A DNA stretch of 64,000 nucleotides from an uncultured Clostridia bacterium (GCA_947631005.1 CANRJR010000001.1:96167-160166); one strand, 5' to 3'. Positions 15,951 through 25,095 are shown, numbered from the stretch's first letter. Numbers and translations: made by a program. The notes: a model not told the origin generated them from the sequence alone.

Positions 15951-17266
15951 ACCTTCAGGATTTTTTGCGAAAAGAAAAAATCGAAAGTTTGGAACAACTT
16001 GTTACCGCTATCAAGGAACGTGGCAAGTCGTTTCAGCCCGAGTTCGTGTATCAAGCCGCAGAATATCTGAATCCCAACCGTGATACGACTGCCGCATTTT
16101 ATACCGACACCGCAATATGTCAATATATCATAAAAGAATTGCCGAGTTTTTCAGACAAGGATCATTTACGCATCTTGGAACCGTCCGTCGGCGCAGGCAA
16201 TTTTATTCCGTTTATAGCGGAAAAATATAAAGATAAAGCGATTCTCGAACTGCATTTAATTGATATCGACGAAAACGAATTAAAAATTGCAGAACTGATT
16301 TTTGAAACTTTCTACCGAGACAAATATCCCAATCTCTCGATAACTTATATTCATGACGATTACTTGAAATTGCCTCTTTCCGACAGAAAATTCGATTTGG
16401 TCATAGGGAATCCCCCCTATGCAAAGGTGAAAGAGACCCCTTTGCTCAAAATATATCGTAAATCCAGCCAAATAACAAAAAGTTCGAACCTGTTTGTATG
16501 GTTTCTCGAAAAGGCTATGCATGATGGCGAGTGGGTCTCGTTCATCGTCCCAAAAAGTGTACTGAATGCCCCCGAATATTCGGAAATCCGTTCTCAACTG
16601 AAACTTTGTCACATAGCTTCCATTTTAGATTTCGGTGAATATGGTTTCAAAGGGGTAAAGATCGAAACCGTCAATTTACTGTTTACTCGCAATAGCTCCC
16701 CCTCTTTGACCCATATTGTTTCTATAACACAGCACATCAATATACGGCAAAGTCAGACGTATATTACAGATCCTCAATATCCTGTTTGGCTGTTATATCG
16801 GAACGCTGATTTCGATTCGTTTGCCAACACTTTGATTTTGGGTATCTTTGATGTTTTCCGTGATAGGCAAATTGTAGAAACGATGGTTTCGCCGAAGGGA
16901 AATTATCGCGTATTAAAATCGAGAAATATCGGATCGAACCGCATTATAGATATTGCGGGCTACGATGCCTATATGAATGATATATCCTCGCTCGCGGTAT
17001 CTAAATTTCTAAACCGCGATAATGTTGTTTTAATACCGAATCTATCCTATTCTCCGAGGGCGTGTTTCCTTCCGCGCAATACGATTGCGAACGGCTCGGT
17101 CGCGCTTTTGACCGTAACCGATCGCGATATCGTCATCACGGAACAGGATTTAGAGTTGTTCTCCTCGAAAGAATTCATCATGTATTATAGAATTGCCCGA
17201 AACTATGGGACACGCTCTTTGAATATAGATCATAATTCCGTCTATTTCTTCGGAATCAAGAGGTGA
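15947..17266 (+). CDS. N6-adenine DNA methyltransferase
   Basis: 439 residues. SAM-binding motif I is LEPSVGAGNFI and the catalytic motif IV is DLVIGNPPYAKVK, the NPPY of N6-adenine methylases (gamma-like order, with the target recognition region C-terminal). Paired with a C5 enzyme of different chemistry this fits an asymmetric recognition site whose strands are modified separately, as in the MnlI and HphI systems. ATGA overlap with the C5 gene and only 4 bases to the endonuclease gene, so the three are co-translated. Confidence 0.9.
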   Translation: MNLQDFLRKEKIESLEQLVTAIKERGKSFQPEFVYQAAEYLNPNRDTTAAFYTDTAICQYIIKELPSFSDKDHLRILEPSVGAGNFIPFIAEKYKDKAILELHLIDIDENELKIAELIFETFYRDKYPNLSITYIHDDYLKLPLSDRKFDLVIGNPPYAKVKETPLLKIYRKSSQITKSSNLFVWFLEKAMHDGEWVSFIVPKSVLNAPEYSEIRSQLKLCHIASILDFGEYGFKGVKIETVNLLFTRNSSPSLTHIVSITQHINIRQSQTYITDPQYPVWLLYRNADFDSFANTLILGIFDVFRDRQIVETMVSPKGNYRVLKSRNIGSNRIIDIAGYDAYMNDISSLAVSKFLNRDNVVLIPNLSYSPRACFLPRNTIANGSVALLTVTDRDIVITEQDLELFSSKEFIMYYRIARNYGTRSLNIDHNSVYFFGIKR

Positions 17267-17270
17267 AACG

Positions 17271-18497
17271 ATGACAGAACAAGAAATTGCGAATTTTTTA
17301 TCCAATCATAATTATGATATCAGAATCCACCGCAACGCTCGGTGGATAGATCAAAAATGCACCCCCGATGTTTTGGCTATTGTCGCGGACTGCATTCTCA
17401 ATTATGTCGGGCAAACCGAGGACAACGCCATAGAATTTTCCACACAAAATATTTGGCTTTCTGAATATACGATCCAAAATGTTCATGACATATTCCGAAA
17501 AGTCGCTGTCGACAACAACGCCGCGATCAGAGAATATGATAAATTCTTCGGGCAACCGTTAAAATTATTCTCCTATGCGGGAATATTGAGCGAACAGAAA
17601 GTCGGAAAGGAAAATAGATATTCCATTGTCCACTTCCCGCTGTTGGAATTCATTGCCGCAAGAGAAAGAAACGCTTTGTTGTTCCTGACAAAGTACATAA
17701 CAAAAGTGATTGACGATTCCGGGCTTACGAATGACTTTCGGGAATTTTTTACGCAACAAACGAAACAGGCATATGATACCATCAAGAACACTTTCTTTCG
17801 GTTCACGGTCGCAAATACATCGATCGGCAATAAAGGCTCTCCCGGGCAAACGGAGTGCGGCAGAATCTTTACAAAGATAATCAATGTGCTTGCTTTTCAT
17901 CTGAATAAGCGCGGAAGCGAAAAGGGTCGGCTCTCGGCGCACCCGATCACTTACGATATGTTGATGTATAACCGGGATAATTTCAGAGATGTTTACGCGG
18001 AAAAGCCAAAGAATATCTCTCGCAAAGAATATTTGGAAAATCATCCGCTCGCGATCAATGAGGCATATTATAAGTATCTTTCAACAAGGGCAAAGAGAAG
18101 ATTGCGCATTTACAATGATCAATACCGTTACGGAGCAAGTGAAATCGCTGGCGATCCCGAACACGCGACGCACATTCATCATATATTCCCCGCAAGTGAC
18201 TTTCCGGAAATATCTTTTTACATGGAAAATCTGATTGCCCTTACTCCGAATCAACACTTGAATAACGCTCATCCGGATGGAAGAACTGCCACCATCAATT
18301 TGGATTATCAACGCGTGTGTTTATTGACCAAAGCAGATGTAATTGAAGATAACATTGCGCATTCGGAGGAGATCCTTTATTGCTTTCATGATTTTCTCTA
18401 TGTGCTCTCGATCGGCTTTGACGAAGATTCGTTCCTCGAAGTCGAGGACGGAGACTATTTGGGTATCAAGACAAAAATAGAATTGGCATATGAATGA
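17271..18497 (+). CDS. HNH-type restriction endonuclease
   Basis: 408 residues. The C-terminal third contains an HNH (beta-beta-alpha metal) nuclease core, THIHHIFPASDFPEIS followed by ENLIALTPNQHLNNAHP. The N-terminal part has no motif I recognise and probably reads the DNA site. Its position as third gene after a C5 and an N6 methylase makes it the restriction enzyme of a type IIS-like system. GAGGTGAAACG precedes the ATG. A terminator in the right 59-bp repeat ends the operon 40 bases on. The recognition sequence cannot be deduced. Confidence 0.82.
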   Translation: MTEQEIANFLSNHNYDIRIHRNARWIDQKCTPDVLAIVADCILNYVGQTEDNAIEFSTQNIWLSEYTIQNVHDIFRKVAVDNNAAIREYDKFFGQPLKLFSYAGILSEQKVGKENRYSIVHFPLLEFIAARERNALLFLTKYITKVIDDSGLTNDFREFFTQQTKQAYDTIKNTFFRFTVANTSIGNKGSPGQTECGRIFTKIINVLAFHLNKRGSEKGRLSAHPITYDMLMYNRDNFRDVYAEKPKNISRKEYLENHPLAINEAYYKYLSTRAKRRLRIYNDQYRYGASEIAGDPEHATHIHHIFPASDFPEISFYMENLIALTPNQHLNNAHPDGRTATINLDYQRVCLLTKADVIEDNIAHSEEILYCFHDFLYVLSIGFDEDSFLEVEDGDYLGIKTKIELAYE

Positions 18498-18516
18498 ATC
18501 GGAAATTGCAATAACT

Positions 18517-18575
18517 CCGCTCTCCTAAAATATAACGGCGGGGCATAGCCCCGCTTTTTTCGTGCCGATAAAAAA
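18517..18575. repeat. 59-bp perfect direct repeat, right copy (terminator of the R-M operon)
   Basis: Exact copy of 14532-14590. Its hairpin (18538-18560) with six T follows the endonuclease gene by 40 bases and should end that operon. Recombination between the copies would remove the R-M operon as a 3985-bp circle. Confidence 0.92.
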
Positions 18576-18603
18576 CGAATGCGTAGATTTTCAAATGTGC
18601 AAC

Positions 18604-18638
18604 CGAACAATGCGAGGGGTCATACCTCGCATTGTTCG
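18604..18638 (-). terminator. Hairpin at the 3' end of the recG-HD operon
   Basis: A 14-bp perfect stem, CGAACAATGCGAGG/CCTCGCATTGTTCG. The HD gene's stop codon lies inside the structure. The T run is weak, so it may protect the 3' end rather than terminate by itself. Confidence 0.55.
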
Positions 18639-19099
18639 CTCTTTTGAGATTTCTTTCGGTGAAAGGTCTCGCGGACGGCGCAGACCTTGTCGGCGAGGCA
18701 GAGCACCGCGCTTTCGCGGAAGCGCGGGAATCGCCCGAGCGGGAACATGTGCGAAAGGATCATGTTGCGCTCGATCTTCCCCACGCCGAAATCGCGGCTG
18801 GCGTTTTCGAGCGCGATCTTCGGGTGGGTGAACGCGTGCAGTCCCTTGTGCGGCTTGTGCCAATCGTAGAGGCAATAGTCGTGCAGAAGCGCGCCGCGCA
18901 CCAGCTCGCGCTCGTGCATTTTGAGGTGCAGGGCGGCGGCGATCCGCAAACACATCACCGTGACGGCAAGCGAATGGGAATAGGTCGTCGTTCCCCCGTG
19001 CTGTACGAACTGTTTTTCGGATCGCATTCCGTCGGAGGCGAGGATGTCGCCGCCGTATTCCTCGATCGTCGCCATATATTCGGTTGCGGTCTTTTTCAT
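18620..19099 (-). CDS. HD-domain phosphohydrolase
   Basis: 159 residues. HD-superfamily metal motifs are spaced as expected: YSHSL, LLHDYCLYDWH, HPKIALENA and ILSHMFPL. Members hydrolyse phosphoester or nucleotide substrates; this one could act on nucleotides but the target is unknown. The start is ATG 19099 with GGGAGGAGACC; the track's earlier start (19123) lies upstream of this ribosome-binding site. Last gene of the recG operon (33-base gap). It borders the R-M insertion. Confidence 0.85.
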   Translation of the reverse strand: MKKTATEYMATIEEYGGDILASDGMRSEKQFVQHGGTTTYSHSLAVTVMCLRIAAALHLKMHERELVRGALLHDYCLYDWHKPHKGLHAFTHPKIALENASRDFGVGKIERNMILSHMFPLGRFPRFRESAVLCLADKVCAVRETFHRKKSQKSEQCEV

Positions 19100-19132
19100 G
19101 GTCTCCTCCCGCAAACTTGCCAAGCAGTCGTC

Positions 19133-21133
19133 TCAATTCAGAACGACGTCTTTGAGGCTTTCGTACTTTTTCATCGCCGCGGCTTTCACGGCGTCGAAGT
19201 CGAGGCGCGCTTCAAAGGTCTCTTCGACGAGTTTCTTCGCCGTGAAGATCGCCTCCTGCGAATATTTGAGATTTTTGATCTCGGACAGCACCCGCCCGCT
19301 CTGGCGCGTCCCAAGGAAGTCGCCGCCTCCGCGCATGCGGAGATCGGTCTCGGCGAGCTCGAAGCCGTCGGAGGTGGTTTTGAGGACGGAGAGCCGTTCG
19401 AGCGCGTTCTCCCCGCCCGCGCCGACGAGCAAAAAGCACCAGCTCTTTTCGCTCCCCCGCCCAACTCTGCCGCGCAGCTGGTGCAGTTGGGAGAGCCCGA
19501 AGCGGTCGGCGTCAGCTATCATCATGATGGTCGCGTTGGGCACGTCGACGCCGACCTCGATGACCGTTGTGGAGACGAGGCAATCGTACGCGCCCGCCTT
19601 GAAGGCGGTCATCACGTCCGTCTTTTCCTTTTCTTTCATCCGACCGTGCAGGAGGGCGAAGCGCACGTCGGGGAGGCGTTCGCACAGCTCGCCGAACAGC
19701 TCGGTCGCCGCGGTGACCTGTCCCTCGTCGTCCTCGATCCTCGAACAGACGAAATACGCCTGTCTGCCCTTTTTCACTTCGGCGCGGAGATATTCGAGCA
19801 TGTCGTCGTACTTGCGGGCGGGGACGATCGCCGTGGCTACCTCCTGCCGCTCTTTCGGCTTATCGGGAATGGTCGTCACGTCGAGGTCGCCGTAAAAGAC
19901 GAGCGACAGGGTGCGGGGAATGGGCGTTGCCGACATCACGAGCACGTCCGCCGCCTCCCCTTTTTCGCCGAGCGCGTTGCGTTGCGCCACGCCGAAGCGG
20001 TGCTGTTCGTCGCAGACGCAGAAAGCGAGCGAGGAAAAATGCACGTCCGCCTGCAACACGGCGTGCGTTCCGCATACGACGTCTGCTTCGCCCGCGGCGA
20101 TTGCCGCCTTTGTCTCCCGTTTCTCCTTCGCCGTCGACGAACCCGCGAGATACACGACGCGGTATTCGGGGAAGATCTTGCGGAGAAGTTCGTAATTTTG
20201 CGCGGCGAGCACCTCGGTCGGCGAGAGATATACCGCCTGAAACCCGCTCTTGACCGCCATGAAAATGCCCGTGAGCGCGACGGCGGTCTTACCGCTTCCG
20301 ACGTCCCCCTGCAACAGACGGTTCATGCGGACGGGACCCGTGAGATCGTCGTAAATCGCGCGCACCGCCCCCTGCTGTCCGCGCGTGAACAAAAAGGGAA
20401 ACCTCTTTTCGAAGTCGGCGACCTCCCGCTCGGTCACGCGGTATTTTCTGATCCGCGCCTCCCGCCTGTCCCCCTTGATGAGTTTGAACGCCGCAATGAG
20501 CGTGAAATATTCTTCGAGGGCGATGCGGTCGGCGGCGGCGCGCATGGCGCGCGCGTCTTTGGGCGCGTGGATGGCGCGGTACGCCTCCCCGAGCGGCGGA
20601 ATAGCATAGCGGCGCAGGAGGACGGCGGGGATGACCGAAGTCGGACAGACCGCTTTCAGAGCCTCCTTTACGCCGTCGCGCACCGCCCTTTGGGTGAGGT
20701 TGCCGCGCAGGGAATAGACGGGCACGAGCCCCTGCATGCGCACGTTCTGCCCGAGTTTTTCAAAGGTGGGGTTGACGAGGGAGGGCTGACCGTACTTGTT
20801 CTGCACCCGTCCGTAAAAGAGATAGTCCCCCGCTTGGAGGCGGGAGGCGAGGTAGGGCATATTGAACCAGACGGCGGTAAAATACCGCCCGTCCTGTTCG
20901 AGATGGGCTCTGACGAACTGTCGCTTGCCCGCGCGGCGGCTCTCCACCCCCGTGAGACGGCAGGCGACGAGTGCCATTTCGTTATGGGCGACCTCGGTCA
21001 CCGAAACGCGGCTGGTCATATCGAGATAGGCGCGCGGAAAGTAGCGGACGAGCTCTTCTGCCGACGTTATCCCGAGCTTTTTCAGATCCTTTTCGCGCGC
21101 TTCGCTGATGCCCTTTAAGGAAGTGAGTTTCAT
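19133..21133 (-). CDS. recG: ATP-dependent DNA helicase RecG
   Basis: 666 residues, normal length. An OB-type wedge domain in the N-terminal third precedes the SF2 helicase motor: GDVGSGKTAVA (Walker A), CDEQHRFGV (DEQH box), VMSATPIPRTL (motif III) and QLRGRVGRG (motif VI). RecG reverses stalled replication forks and branch-migrates Holliday junctions. Its start overlaps the preceding membrane-protein gene (ATGA). In Bacillus recG also lies downstream of yloU-yloV. Confidence 0.97.
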   Translation of the reverse strand: MKLTSLKGISEAREKDLKKLGITSAEELVRYFPRAYLDMTSRVSVTEVAHNEMALVACRLTGVESRRAGKRQFVRAHLEQDGRYFTAVWFNMPYLASRLQAGDYLFYGRVQNKYGQPSLVNPTFEKLGQNVRMQGLVPVYSLRGNLTQRAVRDGVKEALKAVCPTSVIPAVLLRRYAIPPLGEAYRAIHAPKDARAMRAAADRIALEEYFTLIAAFKLIKGDRREARIRKYRVTEREVADFEKRFPFLFTRGQQGAVRAIYDDLTGPVRMNRLLQGDVGSGKTAVALTGIFMAVKSGFQAVYLSPTEVLAAQNYELLRKIFPEYRVVYLAGSSTAKEKRETKAAIAAGEADVVCGTHAVLQADVHFSSLAFCVCDEQHRFGVAQRNALGEKGEAADVLVMSATPIPRTLSLVFYGDLDVTTIPDKPKERQEVATAIVPARKYDDMLEYLRAEVKKGRQAYFVCSRIEDDEGQVTAATELFGELCERLPDVRFALLHGRMKEKEKTDVMTAFKAGAYDCLVSTTVIEVGVDVPNATIMMIADADRFGLSQLHQLRGRVGRGSEKSWCFLLVGAGGENALERLSVLKTTSDGFELAETDLRMRGGGDFLGTRQSGRVLSEIKNLKYSQEAIFTAKKLVEETFEARLDFDAVKAAAMKKYESLKDVVLN

Positions 21134-21585
21134 GCCTCCCCCTCGGTTTCACGCTTTTGTGCGCGGCGAAGCATGCAGAAGTGGGCGACGGAGAGCCCGA
21201 AGACGCAACAGTACGCCGCGGCGGCGGCGATCAAGACCGCCGAAAAGAGGACGCTGCTTCCCGCGACCGTGACGCCGTCGATCACGACGGCAAACAAGAG
21301 GATCGGCAAAAAAATACATACGACAATGAGCGACGCGCGTGCGACTTTTTTGCTCTCCCCGCGCGCGAGCACGAGGACGCAGAACACGATGAGCAGTGCG
21401 GCGACGGGAAGAAAGCACACAAACGGGACGAACGTGAGAAGAAGCGCGAAAACCGCCCCGAGCGCAGATCCGAGATCGCCCGAGCCCGTGAGGTCGCCGA
21501 TTTTGAGCGTACAGACGAAGAGCGCGACAAGAAGCAGGGCGGTGGCAAACAGCGCGGCGGCATACAGATAACGGATTGTTTTCAT
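21130..21585 (-). CDS. Small four-helix membrane protein, unknown function
   Basis: 151 residues from ATG 21585 with GGGAGGAATT before it; the track start at TTG 21597 lies in the leader. Four hydrophobic segments at about 7-28, 43-66, 83-105 and 112-135, with a short charged tail RRAQKRETEG. I do not recognise a family. ATGA overlap with recG suggests co-translation but does not indicate a related role. Confidence 0.75.
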   Translation of the reverse strand: MKTIRYLYAAALFATALLLVALFVCTLKIGDLTGSGDLGSALGAVFALLLTFVPFVCFLPVAALLIVFCVLVLARGESKKVARASLIVVCIFLPILLFAVVIDGVTVAGSSVLFSAVLIAAAAAYCCVFGLSVAHFCMLRRAQKRETEGEA

Positions 21586-21603
21586 AATTCCTCCCAAACT
21601 TTA

Positions 21604-21632
21604 CAAAAGGGGCTACGCGCAAGCGTAGCCCC
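21604..21632 (-). terminator. Terminator after fakA
   Basis: GGGGCTACGC-TTGC-GCGTAGCCCC followed by TTTT on the minus strand, 6 bases after the fakA stop. The membrane protein-recG operon begins just beyond it, so a separate promoter or read-through must serve recG; none was recognised. Confidence 0.75.
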
Positions 21633-21638
21633 GAACCG

Positions 21639-23291
21639 TCATTCAAGCGATAGCAGGTAGTAGTAAACGGGCTGTCCGCCGAAGTGGTAGTCCACTTCGC
21701 AGTCGGGGAAGGCGTCTTGCACCTTGGCGGCGAGCGCGGCGGCGTCCTCCTCTTTGACCTCCGCGCCGTAGTACAGCGATATCACCTCGTGCGAATCCTC
21801 TTTGAGCTTGTCGAGCAGGGCGAGCACCGCGTCGTCGATGTTGTCGCTCTTGGAGAGGATCTTTTTGTCGTCCAGCCCGATGACGTCCCCCTCCTTGATC
21901 TTGAACCCGTTCACGTTGGTCGTGCGGACGGCGTGCGTCACCTGACCTGATTTTACGTTGTCGAGCGCGTGGATCATGTTGGTCTTGTTCTCTTCCGCGC
22001 TCGCTTCGGGGCTGAATGCAAGGGCGGCGGCGAATCCCTGCGGAATGTTCTTGGTGGGAATGACGTGGATGGTGCGGTTTTCGACGAGTGCCTTCGCCTG
22101 TTCCGCCGCAAGGATGATGTTCTTGTTGTTGGGGAACACGAACACGTTGTCCGCGTTGATCTTCTGCACCGCCGTCGCGATGTCGGAAGCAGAGGGGTTC
22201 ATCGTCTGCCCGCCCTCGATCACGCGGTCGACGAACAGATCTTTGAAGATATCCGCAATGCCCTCGCCCGCGCAGACCGCCAGCATGCCCTGATCTTTCT
22301 TTTCGGCTTCCCGCTTGGCGCGGAGAGCCCTGTTCTGTTCGAGCATGTTCTCGATCTTGGGACGGTCGAGCTCGCCGAGTTCGAGCGCGTAGGTGAGCGC
22401 GACCCCGGGCGAGTTGGTGTGCACGTGCACTTTGATCATTTCGAGGTCGCCGATGCAGATGACCGAATCCCCGATGCCCATGAGGTTCTCGCGCAACTTG
22501 TCGATGTCGGCGAGCGTCGTGCTCTTTTTGAGGTTGATGACGAAAAATTCCGTGCAGTAGGCGAATTGGATCTCGCCGAGATCCATGTTGATGATGTCGG
22601 AATTGTCGCCGAAGTCCGCGTCCATCGACTGCGCGGCGTTCGCCGCCTCCGTTTGCACTTCGGAGACGATCTCGTCGCCGCGGAGAGCGGACAAGAATCC
22701 GCGCATGATGGTCATGAGCCCGACGCCGCCCGAGTCGACGACGCCCGCCTTTTTGAGCACGGGCAGAAGCTCGGGGGTCTTGGCGAGAGCGCGGTCGCCC
22801 TCCTCGATGACGGCGGGCAGGAAAGTTTCGAAATCACGGTATTTTCCCGCCGACTTCAACGCGAACTCGCTCATCATGCGGACGACGGTGAGGATCGTGC
22901 CTTCCTTGGGAATGGCGACGGCGTTATAGGCGACTTTCGTGCCTGCGTCGAGTGCCTTTGCGAACGACTTGGTGTCGACTTCGGGCTTTCCTGCGCGGAG
23001 CACCGAGCAGATCCCGCGGAAAATTTGCGATAAGATGACGCCCGAGTTTCCCCGCGCGCCTTTGAGTGCCCCTTTCGAGACGCAATCGCACACCTCGGCA
23101 AAATTGTTGGACGCGCAAAGAGAGAGCTCTTTGACCGCCGATTGCATGGTGAGCGACATATTCGTACCGGTATCGCCGTCGGGCACGGGGAAGACGTTGA
23201 GGGCGTCGACCTTTGCCCGATTGATTTCAAGCATCTTTGCGCCGACCAGAACCATTTTACGGAAGACCGCGCAATTGATCGTTTTTTGCAT
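21639..23291 (-). CDS. fakA: Fatty acid kinase catalytic subunit (DAK2/YloV family)
   Basis: 550 residues. The N-terminal DhaL-like kinase domain has NVFPVPDGDTGTNM (metal and ATP site) and GARGNSGVILSQ. The remainder is the YloV/FakA middle and C-terminal region. FakA phosphorylates fatty acids held by FakB proteins, feeding exogenous fatty acids into phospholipid synthesis. The start is ATG 23291 with GGAG 9 bases upstream; the track's 23306 start is a TTG. It follows asp23 by 36 bases, the conserved yloU-yloV pair. Confidence 0.92.
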   Translation of the reverse strand: MQKTINCAVFRKMVLVGAKMLEINRAKVDALNVFPVPDGDTGTNMSLTMQSAVKELSLCASNNFAEVCDCVSKGALKGARGNSGVILSQIFRGICSVLRAGKPEVDTKSFAKALDAGTKVAYNAVAIPKEGTILTVVRMMSEFALKSAGKYRDFETFLPAVIEEGDRALAKTPELLPVLKKAGVVDSGGVGLMTIMRGFLSALRGDEIVSEVQTEAANAAQSMDADFGDNSDIINMDLGEIQFAYCTEFFVINLKKSTTLADIDKLRENLMGIGDSVICIGDLEMIKVHVHTNSPGVALTYALELGELDRPKIENMLEQNRALRAKREAEKKDQGMLAVCAGEGIADIFKDLFVDRVIEGGQTMNPSASDIATAVQKINADNVFVFPNNKNIILAAEQAKALVENRTIHVIPTKNIPQGFAAALAFSPEASAEENKTNMIHALDNVKSGQVTHAVRTTNVNGFKIKEGDVIGLDDKKILSKSDNIDDAVLALLDKLKEDSHEVISLYYGAEVKEEDAAALAAKVQDAFPDCEVDYHFGGQPVYYYLLSLE

Positions 23292-23327
23292 GAAAGAAAT
23301 CTCCAAATCAGGGGACGCGTAGGCGCG

Positions 23328-23678
23328 TTAAAGTTTGAGACCTACGACGTTGACGTTTACGGTATCCACGATCATGCCTGTAAAATATTCCACTTTGTAC
23401 TTGATCGCCTCTTTGAGTGATTCCGCTACGGCTTCGATGGAGACGCCGTATTTGATGAGGACGTAAACGTCGATAAAGATGCGGTTTCCGGAAGTGGCGA
23501 TCTTTACGCCCTTTCCCCCCGCGTCCTTTTTGAGAAGTTCGGCAACCGTGTCGGAGAAGCGGCGGGGTACGGTGTCGACGATGCCGTAGCTCTCCAACGC
23601 AGCTTGAGACGCGACTTTGGCGATCGCCAAATCGGAAATCGAAATTTTACCGTATGCGTTACTCGTGCTGACAGACAT
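23328..23678 (-). CDS. yloU: Asp23/Gls24 family envelope protein (YloU)
   Basis: 116 residues of the Asp23 (DUF322) family: GKISISDLAIAKVASQAALE at the N terminus and a long middle with VYVLIKYGVSIEAVAESLKE. Members sit near the membrane and affect the cell envelope and alkaline stress tolerance; the mechanism is unclear. First gene of the unit with fakA; divergent from rpmB. GAGGTGAAGAGGGAATT precedes the ATG. Confidence 0.9.
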   Translation of the reverse strand: MSVSTSNAYGKISISDLAIAKVASQAALESYGIVDTVPRRFSDTVAELLKKDAGGKGVKIATSGNRIFIDVYVLIKYGVSIEAVAESLKEAIKYKVEYFTGMIVDTVNVNVVGLKL

Positions 23679-23702
23679 AATTCCCTCTTCACCTCAATCC
23701 CT

Positions 23703-23731
23703 ATTGTAGCCTATCGCAACTTTTTTTGCAA
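23703..23731 (-). promoter_or_regulatory. Promoter of yloU-fakA
   Basis: TTGCAA (23731-23726), 17-base spacer, TACAAT (23708-23703), 24 bases before the yloU ATG. Confidence 0.8.
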
Positions 23732-23790
23732 GCGATATTGGAAAAAAATTGTATGTTTCCGAAAAATTTTCATTTTCGCCCCGTTTTTAA

Positions 23791-23819
23791 TTGCTTTTTT
23801 TTCAAAGGAATGCTATCAT
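23791..23819 (+). promoter_or_regulatory. Promoter of rpmB
   Basis: TTGCTT (23791-23796), 17-base spacer ending in TGC (extended -10), TATCAT (23814-23819), 68 bases before rpmB. Confidence 0.75.
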
Positions 23820-23887
23820 AATGACGTTGCGCTATACAACAGCTTTTTTTGCGCGCAAAACCTATGCAATCCATCGGAGGTAGAAAT

Positions 23888-24076
23888 ATGTCGAGAGTGT
23901 GCAGTATCTGCGGGAAAGGAAAAACGGCGGGCAACAACGTCAGCCACTCCCATCGCAAAACCAAGAGAACGTTCGAGGCGAACGTCCAGAAAGTCACCTA
24001 TGTGAAAGACGGCAAAACCGTCACCGACTACGTTTGCGCCCGTTGCCTCAAAAGCGACAAGGTAGAACGCGTATAA
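23888..24076 (+). CDS. rpmB: 50S ribosomal protein L28
   Basis: 62 residues, typical L28: MSRVCSICGKGKTAGNNVSH, NVQKVTYVKDGK, and a C-terminal VCARCLKSDKV. Two CxxC pairs show the zinc-binding (C+) form. GGAGGTAGAAAT precedes ATG 23888; the track's start at 23849 is too early. Located between spoVM/thiN and yloU as in Bacillus. Confidence 0.97.
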   Translation: MSRVCSICGKGKTAGNNVSHSHRKTKRTFEANVQKVTYVKDGKTVTDYVCARCLKSDKVERV

Positions 24077-24095
24077 AAGCGAACGGAAAAAAACG

Positions 24096-24121
24096 GACGG
24101 GCACAAGCCCGTCTTTTTTTG
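24096..24121 (+). terminator. rpmB terminator
   Basis: GACGGGC-ACAA-GCCCGTC followed by eight T, 20 bases after the rpmB stop. A second stem, CGGCGGGC-ACAA-GCCCGCCG (24133-24152), sits at the 3' end of the minus-strand dipeptidase gene and shares the same loop. Confidence 0.9.
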
Positions 24122-24156
24122 TAGAAAACATTCGGCGGGCACAAGCCCGCCGCGCT

Positions 24157-25095
24157 TTATAAAAATTCCGAAAACATCCGCCGCGCGTTCCCCCATGCGA
24201 TCTTTTCGGCGACCCGCGCGCCGAACCGCGCTTCGAGCGCGTTGAGGAGCGCGGGGACGGCGGACGGAGACGGAACACAGGGATTGGGGGGCGTGCCGTC
24301 GAAGTCGCTCCCGAGCGCGGGCGCGTCCTCCCCGCCCGCGTCTAAAATGTGCGCCGCGTGGGCGAGCAGAGCGGCGCGCTGCCCCGCGGGGGTTTTGTCC
24401 GCCGAAAGGAAATCGGCGCAAAAGCAGAGCCCCACCACCCCGCCGCGCTCCGCAACGGCGCGGATGCCCGCGTCGGTGAGATTGCGCGCGCAGGGATAGA
24501 CCGCGTCGGCGTTCGAATGGCTCGCGACCATGGGGACGCCCGTCTTGAAAACGTCCGAAAGGAGGCGGTCGCTCCCGTGCGACACGTCGGCAATCATGCC
24601 GAGCTCTTTCATGCGTTCGACCGCTTCGAACCCGAACGGCGTGAGCCCCTCTCCCCGCGCACGGCAGGAGACGGGAACGCGCCCCGCGCGGTAGCCGCCG
24701 TAGTCGGGGAAAGCGGGGTCGCCGAGCTCGTTTTTATAATTCCAGGTGAGCGTCATCATCCGCACGCCCCGCGCATAGAGCGTTTGGAGATTTTCGATCT
24801 TTCCCTCGACCGCCCCGCCGTTCTCCACGGTGAGCATGGCACATACCATGTCCGAGGTTGCAGGCTCTCCCCCACCCATGTCCGAAGCCGTGCGGACCGC
24901 GACATACCCCTCCCGCGCGACAAGTTCGTCGAACGCGTCGCAGAGGGAGATCACCGTGCGGAAGCGGTCTTTCCCGTCCTTTACAAAGGCGGCGAAGCAT
25001 TGCAGGGCGCAGCCGCCGCGGACGAGCTCCTCTTTTGTGACTTGCAAAACGCCCTCTTGGGTGAGGGCGTCGCAGTGCAGATCGAAATATTTCAT
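24157..25095 (-). CDS. Membrane dipeptidase-like peptidase (M19 family)
   Basis: 312 residues. M19 zinc-site motifs are present: FDLHCDAL at the N terminus (first metal pair), MIADVSHGSD, VASHSNADAVYP and GSDFDGTP near the C terminus. M19 enzymes cleave dipeptides, including D-amino-acid-containing ones. No signal peptide, so cytoplasmic. It is the last gene of the priA-to-spoVM operon and overlaps spoVM by ATGA. A dipeptidase in this position is not part of the Bacillus arrangement. Confidence 0.9.
   Translation of the reverse strand: MKYFDLHCDALTQEGVLQVTKEELVRGGCALQCFAAFVKDGKDRFRTVISLCDAFDELVAREGYVAVRTASDMGGGEPATSDMVCAMLTVENGGAVEGKIENLQTLYARGVRMMTLTWNYKNELGDPAFPDYGGYRAGRVPVSCRARGEGLTPFGFEAVERMKELGMIADVSHGSDRLLSDVFKTGVPMVASHSNADAVYPCARNLTDAGIRAVAERGGVVGLCFCADFLSADKTPAGQRAALLAHAAHILDAGGEDAPALGSDFDGTPPNPCVPSPSAVPALLNALEARFGARVAEKIAWGNARRMFSEFL

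Noticed and set aside
18632-21118. Plus-strand 828-residue ORF opposite recG
   Set aside because: High-GC antisense shadow. The minus frame is a full-length RecG with all helicase motifs; the plus frame has no motif and extreme Arg/His/Glu content.
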